Of a stretch of 27,489 nt of DNA, positions 21,249-27,489 are shown piece after piece. Every line of letters begins with the position of its first letter. Position 1 is the first letter of the stretch. The notes under the pieces are model-generated. The model saw only the letters and a program-made list of their open reading frames with translations. It searched no databases and was not told where the DNA came from. Origin of the DNA: Ruminococcus sp. CAG:488 (GTDB lineage Bacteria; Bacillota; Clostridia; Oscillospirales; Acutalibacteraceae); the NCBI GenBank assembly GCA_000434055.1, contig HF999647.1, positions 441,560 to 469,048 of the forward strand, written 5' to 3'. Made by a program: the position numbers and the translations under genes.

Positions 21249-22829
21249 ATGAATAAGAACACTAAAAGAAAGACGGCATTTTTTTGCTGTGTCATTCTCG
21301 CAGTTGCGGCTTTTTTCGGAGGCAATCATTATTCGGTATTTGCCGAGACAATTACACAAGATTTGGTTGAAATTGACGACGGTTTTTATGAACGGCTTGA
21401 AGATTATGAGATAAGCCTTACCGGCATTGAAAACACTGACACCATCAGAAAAATAATAAAAAAAGAAAAGCCCAAAACAGTCGAGCTCTGTTCCTGCACA
21501 ATAAACGATCCAAACCTTTTTGATGGGCTCACGATAGAAAATTTGAGATTTAATTATGCATCGGTAAAAGCCAAAAGACTGAAAATGCCTGCGGGTCTTT
21601 TTGAGCTGACGTTTGAAAACTGCGATGCTGAGGAAAATCAAAATTTCAGATTTCTTAAAGGGCAGAACTATAGCGCCATCACTTTTAGAAGAATGGATAT
21701 TGATAACCTTAAATTTATGAAGGGTATCGGAACAATTGAAAGTCTGTACTTTGACAACACCTCAATTGGCTCCTTAGAGGGAATTGATACGGTTAAAAAG
21801 ATATATTCGCTTGAGCTTAGTTACACCGGTCTTGATGATATAAGTCCTCTTGACGGAAATATTGATTTAAAATGCCTGACATTGCATGAAACAAATGTCG
21901 ATGATGTTTCACCCTTGGCTAATACAAATATATCTTCGCTCGAGTTGCTCGGCTCACCGATAAAATCCTATGAGCCGCTGACGAGAATGGACAGTCTGAA
22001 AGAGCTTTCGGCAAGTGACAATGAAATGTCTTACGACCCGGAGGTTGAAGCCGCTTTAATTTCTAAATTAGGCAGCAGTCCGTGGAAAAAAGATGCCGCA
22101 AAAATAAAAGAAAAGGTACAAACCATCGCAAAGGAAATAACCGACGGGTCAATGACGGAACGTGAAAAAATAAAGGCAATAACATTATACATTATGGATC
22201 ATCTGACATATGATTACCGTATAAATAAAGACGACGATCTCATAATGAAATATAACGATCATCAATTAGAATATGCACTTGAAGACAAGGGAATTTGTAT
22301 CAATTATGCCAAGCTTGCACAGGCTCTTTTTACGGAGGCAGGAATTGAAAACTATACTCAAATGAGCACAACCCATATTTGGAATGTTATAAAATTGGAC
22401 GGCGAATATTATTCACATGATATAACCTTACTTGATATGGATAACGACAAAGAAGGCAGCGACGCAGTATGCTGGAATCTCTATTACTTATGCAAATGGG
22501 ATAAAAATGATTTTCCCGAAAGTCCTATACCGTCGCAATTGTATAACGAATTGAGAGAAAAAGAAGGATTTTTTGAATTCACGACAGACCCCGACGACGA
22601 TAAATTTTACGATGAGCTGACGACCGTGCCCGTAAGTAGAGAAACTACGGGAGTGACTGCAGCCCTGGAAACATCATCGGGCTCCCGAGCAAATAAAGCC
22701 GTGATCTGCGGATTTATTGCGGCAGCAATCGTAATTGTAGCGACGGTAACCGTTGTGGTTATAAAAAAGAAAAAGCAGCCGACGGCAGAAGCGGAAAATA
22801 AATCGGATATAGGAGAGAAATCGGAATGA
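21249..22829 (+). CDS. Surface protein: leucine-rich repeats plus transglutaminase-like domain (first of pair)
   Basis: A 526-residue exported, membrane-anchored protein. A signal peptide (about 1-32, ending YSVFAE) leads to a leucine-rich-repeat-like region at about 75-265, with repeats such as IGSLEGIDTVKKIYSLELSY and DDVSPLANTNISSLELLG. A helical linker precedes a transglutaminase-like (papain-fold) domain: C350 in DKGICINYAKL, H376 in THIWNVIKLDG and D391 in YYSHDITLL, so the triad is complete. Then come a Thr/Ser-rich stretch, one membrane helix (about 484-505) and a KKKK stop-transfer tail, i.e. a type I surface anchor. Its stop overlaps the ATG of a paralogue (ATGA), so the two are co-translated. 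Such domains can act as proteases, cross-linkers or peptide N-glycanases; target unknown. Confidence 0.82.
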   Translation: MNKNTKRKTAFFCCVILAVAAFFGGNHYSVFAETITQDLVEIDDGFYERLEDYEISLTGIENTDTIRKIIKKEKPKTVELCSCTINDPNLFDGLTIENLRFNYASVKAKRLKMPAGLFELTFENCDAEENQNFRFLKGQNYSAITFRRMDIDNLKFMKGIGTIESLYFDNTSIGSLEGIDTVKKIYSLELSYTGLDDISPLDGNIDLKCLTLHETNVDDVSPLANTNISSLELLGSPIKSYEPLTRMDSLKELSASDNEMSYDPEVEAALISKLGSSPWKKDAAKIKEKVQTIAKEITDGSMTEREKIKAITLYIMDHLTYDYRINKDDDLIMKYNDHQLEYALEDKGICINYAKLAQALFTEAGIENYTQMSTTHIWNVIKLDGEYYSHDITLLDMDNDKEGSDAVCWNLYYLCKWDKNDFPESPIPSQLYNELREKEGFFEFTTDPDDDKFYDELTTVPVSRETTGVTAALETSSGSRANKAVICGFIAAAIVIVATVTVVVIKKKKQPTAEAENKSDIGEKSE

Positions 22830-24310
22830 ATAAGATCGGAAATACAGTAAAGCTTTTAAGAATAACCGGCATCTTTTTCGTCGCTGCCATGTTTAGTATT
22901 CTTCCTGCTCTGAATGTCTGTGCAAAGCAGATTACGTCCGGCAAAGGAAGCTACGATTTTGACGGATCGGGCGCGCTCTGCGTATATGATATGACCGATG
23001 AAGATATAAAGAATATACTTGAACAGAAAAAAACGACAGCGATTGAGCTGAACGGCTGTACAATAACAGAGCCGGATACTTTAAATCAGGACTATTTGGA
23101 GATTATCACATTAGATAATTGCGAAATAAAAGCGAAAAATTTCAAGTTTAATGAGAACCTTGAAAATCTTCAGATAGTAGATTATGCGAATGGGGACATG
23201 AGCTTCTTTGAAAATAACAGCTTCGATACCATTTGGTTTCAATACTGCGAATTTGACAATCTGAAATTTTTAGGAAAGCTGAAAAGTGCCGAAGCAATCT
23301 CGTTTTTCTCCTGCAGCTTAGGCTCAATAAAAGGCGTTGAAAAGGTTCAGGGACTAGAGTATCTTGAATTTGCAAATGTAGGTATAGAGGATATCAGCCT
23401 CCTTAAGGACAACGAAACGCTTAAAACCCTTAAAATCAGCAGCACCTGTGTAACCGATATTTCACCTCTCGAAAACACAAATATCAGCTGTCTTGACATT
23501 GCGAATTCTCCGATTAAATCCCTTCGTCCCCTCACAAAAATGAAAAATCTGGATTTACTTTGGGCTGAAAACACGGAGATGATTTATGACAAAGAAATTG
23601 TTGACAGTCTCAATGCAAAGCAAGACGGTTTATATGAATACTCAGATGATGCGGAGGAAATTCAAGCCGAGGTTCGTCAGCTGGCAAAGAGCCTTGTAAA
23701 CGACAGCATGACATATGAGAAAAAAATTCGCACAATAACGGAATATGTCGCAGGTCATATTGAATATGATTATGAGCATTGCGATACCGAGAACAATGAT
23801 GATATGGTATCCGAATATAACACATATGCTCTCAAGCATGCACTGGACGGCAAGGGAATTTGTGTAAACTATGCAATGCTTTGCGATGCACTTTTCAGGG
23901 AGTGCGGAATTGAGTGTTATCTTCAATTAAGTGACGATCATATTTGGAATGTTGTGCGAATCGGCGATGATTACAGAGTCGTTGACGCAACCTACATCAG
24001 CTCGGGCGGCTTTCAAGAGAATAACTATCTGGCAAAATTCGAGGAGTATTCCAATGTTCCCGGCTCGTATCCCACGAGAATATACCTGATGAGAAGAAAC
24101 ATCCAACCCGATGAAATCGACGAAATCGGCACTGCTGAAGAAGTAAACAGCCAAGCGCAAAGCCAAAATACGGTTATTATCTGCTCGGCGGCTGCCATTG
24201 TCATAATAATATTACTTGTAATTGTTATAAAAAAGAAAAAGGCAAAGGGCTCCGAGACGGCTGAAACGGTCAATGAATATAATAATGAGCAAAACGGAAA
24301 TGAGATATAG
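22826..24310 (+). CDS. Surface protein: leucine-rich repeats plus transglutaminase-like domain (second of pair)
   Basis: A 494-residue paralogue of the preceding protein with the same order: signal peptide (about 1-33), leucine-rich repeats (about 70-255; IEDISLLKDNETLKTLKISS, TDISPLENTNISCLDIANS), helical linker, transglutaminase-like domain with C346 (GKGICVNYAML), H372 (DDHIWNVVRIG) and D387 (RVVDATY), membrane helix (about 449-468) and a KKKKAKG tail. The core is well conserved between the two while the N-terminal thirds differ clearly, so it is a diverged duplication. It starts four bases inside the previous gene (ATGA overlap) behind GGAGAGAAATCGG. Both presumably sit on the outer face of the cell membrane. 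The role is not known. Confidence 0.82.
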   Translation: MNKIGNTVKLLRITGIFFVAAMFSILPALNVCAKQITSGKGSYDFDGSGALCVYDMTDEDIKNILEQKKTTAIELNGCTITEPDTLNQDYLEIITLDNCEIKAKNFKFNENLENLQIVDYANGDMSFFENNSFDTIWFQYCEFDNLKFLGKLKSAEAISFFSCSLGSIKGVEKVQGLEYLEFANVGIEDISLLKDNETLKTLKISSTCVTDISPLENTNISCLDIANSPIKSLRPLTKMKNLDLLWAENTEMIYDKEIVDSLNAKQDGLYEYSDDAEEIQAEVRQLAKSLVNDSMTYEKKIRTITEYVAGHIEYDYEHCDTENNDDMVSEYNTYALKHALDGKGICVNYAMLCDALFRECGIECYLQLSDDHIWNVVRIGDDYRVVDATYISSGGFQENNYLAKFEEYSNVPGSYPTRIYLMRRNIQPDEIDEIGTAEEVNSQAQSQNTVIICSAAAIVIIILLVIVIKKKKAKGSETAETVNEYNNEQNGNEI

Positions 24311-24379
24311 TAAAAAAGGCTTTTCTTTTTAAATCAAATAGTGTATAATATCTATGACAATTTTCAAAGGAGATTTTTT

Positions 24380-25381
24380 ATGAAAAATATTCTTGTTACC
24401 GGCGGAGCCGGCTTTATCGGCAGCAATTTCATTTATTATATGCAGCGCAAGCACCCCGACTACAGATTGGTATGTATTGACGCTCTGACCTATGCAGGCA
24501 ATCTTTATACTCTTGACGCGGCACGCAAGGGTAATTTTCGATTTGTCCTCGGAGATATAACTGACAGAAAGACCGTTTTTGCACTCTGCGAGGAGGAAAA
24601 ATTCGATGCAATAGTCAATTTTGCGGCCGAAAGCCACGTAGACCGCTCAATCGAAAATCCCGAGGTCTTCCTCAAAACAAATATTCTCGGCACCCAGGTC
24701 TTGCTTGATGCCTGCAACAAGTTCGATATCCCCCGCTATCACCAGGTATCGACAGACGAGGTTTACGGCGATCTTCCGCTTGACCGTCCCGATCTTTTTT
24801 TTACCGAGACAACACCGATCCACACCTCTTCGCCGTATTCGGCAAGCAAGGCGTCGGCTGATCTGCTCGTAATGGCTTATCACCGAACATTCGGAACTCC
24901 CGCAACGATTTCCCGTTGCTCCAACAATTACGGACCGTATCAGTTCCCCGAGAAGCTTATACCGCTCATGATTTCAAAGGCTCTTGCCGACGAAAAGCTC
25001 CCCGTTTACGGCGAGGGACTCAATATCCGTGACTGGCTCTATGTTGACGACCATTGCAAGGCGATCGACATGATCCTTGAAAACGGTAAGATCGGCGAGG
25101 TTTATAATATCGGCGGTCATAATGAAAAAGCGAATATTGATGTTGTTAAAACAATTCTTAAAGCAGTCGGCAAGGATGAAAGTCTTATTACTTATGTTAA
25201 GGATCGTCCGGGTCACGACATGAGATATGCCATTGATCCGGCAAAAATTCATGCCGAGCTCGGCTGGACACCCGAGACTTTGTTCAATGAAGGAATTCAG
25301 AAAACTATCGAGTGGTATCTCAATAACCGTGAATGGTGGCAGAAGATACTCAGTGGCGAATACAAGAACTATAGGGGATGA
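24380..25381 (+). CDS. rfbB: dTDP-glucose 4,6-dehydratase
   Basis: Converts dTDP-glucose to dTDP-4-keto-6-deoxyglucose, the second step of dTDP-rhamnose and other deoxysugar synthesis. It is a 333-residue extended short-chain dehydrogenase. The NAD site is VTGGAGFIGSNF (6-17). The dehydratase-specific T125-D126-E127 lies in QVSTDEVYGDLPL, the catalytic Y153/K157 in YSASKAS, and RCSNNYGPYQFPEKLIPL is typical of RfbB/RmlB. The ATG at 24380 is chosen because AAAGGAG precedes it. The usual partners rfbA, rfbC and rfbD are not in the window. Four bases separate its stop from the next gene, so the two are an operon. Confidence 0.93.
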   Translation: MKNILVTGGAGFIGSNFIYYMQRKHPDYRLVCIDALTYAGNLYTLDAARKGNFRFVLGDITDRKTVFALCEEEKFDAIVNFAAESHVDRSIENPEVFLKTNILGTQVLLDACNKFDIPRYHQVSTDEVYGDLPLDRPDLFFTETTPIHTSSPYSASKASADLLVMAYHRTFGTPATISRCSNNYGPYQFPEKLIPLMISKALADEKLPVYGEGLNIRDWLYVDDHCKAIDMILENGKIGEVYNIGGHNEKANIDVVKTILKAVGKDESLITYVKDRPGHDMRYAIDPAKIHAELGWTPETLFNEGIQKTIEWYLNNREWWQKILSGEYKNYRG

Positions 25382-25385
25382 TTTT

Positions 25386-25829
25386 ATGAAAAGAATTGTT
25401 GCTGTTCTGCTTACTGCCGTTATTGCGATAACGTTCTTTGCCTGCGGCAAGAAAGAGGGCGACCTCGGCAAGCAGACAACCGTTGACAAGAAAAACGGCT
25501 ATACTCTCGTTGAAGAAGTTCTGACCTTTAAGTATAATGACGATGAGGAAGAAATCAAGAAAAATCCCAATGCAAAAACCGAGGGATTTGTTACAAATGA
25601 GAGTAATGCAGTCGGCAAGGTCAACACAAAATCCGCCGTTCTTGACATCGCAAAGAAAGAAGTCGGCGAAAAATTCAACAAAGTCAATTTTGCCTTTGAC
25701 CGCACGCAGGGAATTTGGAGAGTAACATTCTCCATGGACACCGTGACCGATGAAAATACAACAAGCGAGAAAGTTATGACCGTTTACATTGATGAGGACG
25801 GTTATACCTTGGCAACAATTAAGGCATAA
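25386..25829 (+). CDS. Small lipoprotein of unknown function
   Basis: A 147-residue predicted lipoprotein: basic start MKRIV, hydrophobic segment and a lipobox ITFFAC with Cys20. The mature part begins with a charged linker (GKKEGDLGKQT) and carries a compact domain from about residue 37 with alternating strands (YTLVEEVLTFKY, KVNFAFDRTQGIWRVTFSM, VMTVYIDEDGYTLATIKA) around one helix (AVLDIAKKEVGEKF). The pattern resembles small PepSY-like or other alpha-beta surface domains, but I cannot assign a family. It starts four bases after the rfbB stop, with AGGGGA as ribosome site inside the rfbB end. A strong terminator follows the stop. The rfbB link may be only transcriptional. Confidence 0.75.
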   Translation: MKRIVAVLLTAVIAITFFACGKKEGDLGKQTTVDKKNGYTLVEEVLTFKYNDDEEEIKKNPNAKTEGFVTNESNAVGKVNTKSAVLDIAKKEVGEKFNKVNFAFDRTQGIWRVTFSMDTVTDENTTSEKVMTVYIDEDGYTLATIKA

Positions 25830-25833
25830 ATAA

Positions 25834-25862
25834 ACGGCGGTGAAAGTGCCGCCGTTTTTTTA
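25834..25862 (+). terminator. Terminator of the rfbB-lipoprotein operon
   Basis: ACGGCGG (25834-25840) pairs with CCGCCGT (25849-25855) around TGAAAGTG, followed by a run of T residues. Confidence 0.85.
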
Positions 25863-25877
25863 AAAGGAGTACTCAAA

Positions 25878-27269
25878 ATGGCATTTGAAAGAAGACATGA
25901 GCTGTGGACTTTTGACATATTTCCAAAGGTTATGGCGGCAGGCAAAGAAAAAAACATACATATCCGGCCGTTTGGTGACAGATTATTTTTTACAGTCGGC
26001 AACGAGTATACCGCAGTTTTGACTTGGCTTCACGGCGGCTCCGAGGATCAATATCCGGCAACCGGATATCGCCGCAGAATTCCCGTTACGGCAACAGAGA
26101 ACGGAATTGATATAAAAGTGACACTTCCTTATGAGGGCGAATATCGCATTAAGTTCACCAACGAAGAAGATGACAATTTAACTTTTGCTGTCTATGCTGT
26201 TGACGGCGATTTGACAGATGTTTATCCGTTCATCGGCGATCTTCATATGCATACCAACTATTCCGACGGCGATCACGACCCTGCGAATGTTGTTGCAAGC
26301 TACCGTGCACACGGCTATGATTTCCTTTCGATAACCGACCACAGACGCTACTATCCGTCGCTTTATGCGATTGAGCAGTTTAAGAATATTCCGACCGAAA
26401 TGAATCTGGTTATGGGCGAGGAGGTTCATCTCCCTCCGATAAAGGGCTTCAGAGTTTGTCCTCATACAATAAACTTTGGCGGCGAATACAGCATTAACTC
26501 CCTTGTTGAGGATGAGGCAGTCGAAGAAGTCGGCAAGGACAAAAAGTTTCGTGCTACCCGTGAGGATTGTCCCGAGGTTATGACCCGTGATGAGTTTGAG
26601 GACAAAATGACCGAGCTTGCGAAGGGTTTCGAGGTTCCCGATAACGTTGATCCGCTTGTCGCTTCAACTCTTAAATGGATTTATGACGAGATAAGAAAGG
26701 CGAACGGACTTGCAATTTTTGTCCACCCGACCTGGATAACGGGCAACACCTTCCATGATTCCGATGCACTCAACGATTGGCTTGTCGAGAACAAAATATT
26801 TGACGCATTTGAGGTGCTCGGCGGCGAAAACTATTTTGAACAGAACGGATATCAGACCGTACGTTATTACGAGGATAAAGCAAGAGGCTACAGATACCCC
26901 GTTGTCGGCAGTACCGACAGTCACAACTGCACGCCCGAAAACAGGAACGCTTATATTTGCTCGACAATCGTTTATTCACCTGAAAACGAACGCAGGGCAA
27001 TAATTGATTCGATCAAGAATTTCCAAAGCGTTGCCGTTGATACAATAAGTAAGGAATTCCGCCTTGTAGGTGAAATGAGATATGTTCGCTACGGCTGCTT
27101 CCTGCTCAAGAACTATTTCCCGATTCATGACGATGCATGCTTCGAGGAAGGCAGAATGATGAAGCAGGCAATATACGGCACAGACGACGAAAAGCAAACG
27201 GCGATTGATATGCTCAAACTTATGAACGGCAGAATGAAGAAAATGAGAGAAAAATATTTTTCATTCTAA
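25878..27269 (+). CDS. Large PHP-domain protein
   Basis: A 463-residue protein with a PHP metal-phosphoesterase domain that begins at about residue 119. Ligands: H123 and H125 (GDLHMHTNYSDGDHD), D154-H155 (ITDHRRYY), E181 or E182 (MGEEVHLP), H283 (IFVHPTW) and D347/H349 (GSTDSHN). All are present. The first 115 residues are beta-rich (HIRPFGDRLFFTV, GEYRIKFTN) and may form an Ig-like sandwich. A long insert with an acidic helical segment (about 205-260) separates the metal motifs. There is no signal peptide. AAGGAG precedes the ATG at 25878. It is flanked by terminators on both sides, so it is probably monocistronic. The substrate is unknown. Confidence 0.82.
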   Translation: MAFERRHELWTFDIFPKVMAAGKEKNIHIRPFGDRLFFTVGNEYTAVLTWLHGGSEDQYPATGYRRRIPVTATENGIDIKVTLPYEGEYRIKFTNEEDDNLTFAVYAVDGDLTDVYPFIGDLHMHTNYSDGDHDPANVVASYRAHGYDFLSITDHRRYYPSLYAIEQFKNIPTEMNLVMGEEVHLPPIKGFRVCPHTINFGGEYSINSLVEDEAVEEVGKDKKFRATREDCPEVMTRDEFEDKMTELAKGFEVPDNVDPLVASTLKWIYDEIRKANGLAIFVHPTWITGNTFHDSDALNDWLVENKIFDAFEVLGGENYFEQNGYQTVRYYEDKARGYRYPVVGSTDSHNCTPENRNAYICSTIVYSPENERRAIIDSIKNFQSVAVDTISKEFRLVGEMRYVRYGCFLLKNYFPIHDDACFEEGRMMKQAIYGTDDEKQTAIDMLKLMNGRMKKMREKYFSF

Positions 27270-27284
27270 TTAAACAGAACAAAA

Positions 27285-27333
27285 CACAGCTCCCGACTTG
27301 AACTGAACAAATCGGGAGCTGTGCTTTTAATTT
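27285..27333 (+). terminator. Strong terminator of the large PHP gene
   Basis: A perfect 12-bp stem, CACAGCTCCCGA (27285-27296) with TCGGGAGCTGTG (27312-27323), is followed by CTTTTAATTT. Confidence 0.9.
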
Positions 27334-27381
27334 ATGATGAATTGGCAACTTAGTTTAATAAAGTCTGAAGAATGGAGTGTA

Positions 27382-27447
27382 ATGACAATCGAGTATAGTG
27401 TAGAAAACAAAGAAGTCTACCACATGGGAAGGGCAAAAATCAAATAA
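27382..27447 (+). other. Possible 21-codon reading frame at the right edge
   Basis: An ATG after TGGAGTG opens a 21-residue frame (MTIEYSVENKEVYHMGRAKI...). It ends before GGAGGAGTTGGAGGA at 27475-27489, which looks like ribosome binding sequence for a gene starting outside the window. It could be a leader peptide, a fragment or chance. I do not recognise it. Confidence 0.2.
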
Positions 27448-27489
27448 AGAAAAACGCGGGTAAAAGCAACACGCGGAGGAGTTGGAGGA

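Noticed and set aside
21249..24310. Tandem transglutaminase-like genes as a toxin-immunity pair
   Set aside because: Both proteins have signal peptides, membrane anchors and complete catalytic triads, so neither looks like an immunity protein.
1..27489. Mobile element, phage or CRISPR content
   Set aside because: I found no transposase, integrase, phage structural gene, terminal repeats with target duplications, or regularly spaced direct repeats.

Overview
The window looks like a chromosomal segment of a low-to-moderate GC Gram-positive gut anaerobe, most likely an uncultured member of the Clostridia (Oscillospiraceae/Ruminococcaceae-like). Supporting signs are near-consensus sigma-A promoters, strong GGAGG-type ribosome binding sites, several TTG/GTG starts, lipoprotein and Gram-positive signal peptides, an ECF-type vitamin transporter S component, a MocR regulator, an RlmD/RlmCD-type rRNA methylase, and carbohydrate-active enzyme families common in gut Clostridia. 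I see no phage genes, insertion sequence, CRISPR array or integrase. Most of the window is ordinary chromosome with short operons, each closed by a clear hairpin terminator.

Layout. 1-2200: an aldo/keto reductase pseudogene (minus; large internal deletion plus a stop codon, promoter still intact), diverging from a GH43 glycosidase / HD-domain phosphohydrolase operon. 2275-3991: an ECF transporter S component diverging from a MocR regulator that lacks its C-terminal end. 4054-5997: a GHL6/GH42-trimerisation-type glycoside hydrolase. 6197-6272: tRNA-Thr(CGU). 6470-10162: a FAD-dependent oxidoreductase, an ABC exporter and a YhcH/YjgK/YiaL cupin. 10256-12687: a polar amino acid ABC importer whose binding protein appears circularly permuted. 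12797-16611 (minus): an acidic membrane protein, an rlmD-type methylase, a water-type aquaporin and a zinc-ribbon membrane protein. 16777-19012: a neutral-ceramidase-like metal hydrolase and a PHP phosphoesterase. 19130-21082: a secreted lipase-like protein with a bacterial Ig domain, followed by a 56-residue two-helix membrane microprotein. 21249-24310: two tandem, translationally coupled cell-surface proteins combining leucine-rich repeats with a transglutaminase-like domain. 24380-25829: dTDP-glucose 4,6-dehydratase and a small lipoprotein. 25878-27269: a second PHP protein.

How the genes fit together. Nutrient capture is one theme: GH43, the GHL6 enzyme and the YhcH-family protein (sugars), the amino acid importer, a vitamin S component and an aquaporin. 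Cell-surface biology is the other: the lipase-like Ig protein, the LRR-transglutaminase pair, dTDP-sugar synthesis and lipoproteins.

The items most worth a second look are the permuted binding protein (10256-11110), the LRR-transglutaminase pair (21249-24310), the lipase plus microprotein pair (19130-21082), a compact structured element between rlmD and its terminator (about 13606-13680), and an inverted-repeat leader before the aquaporin (16031-16090). I did not find a clearly defined, wholly new multi-gene system. All calls come from reading the sequence; no database search was run.
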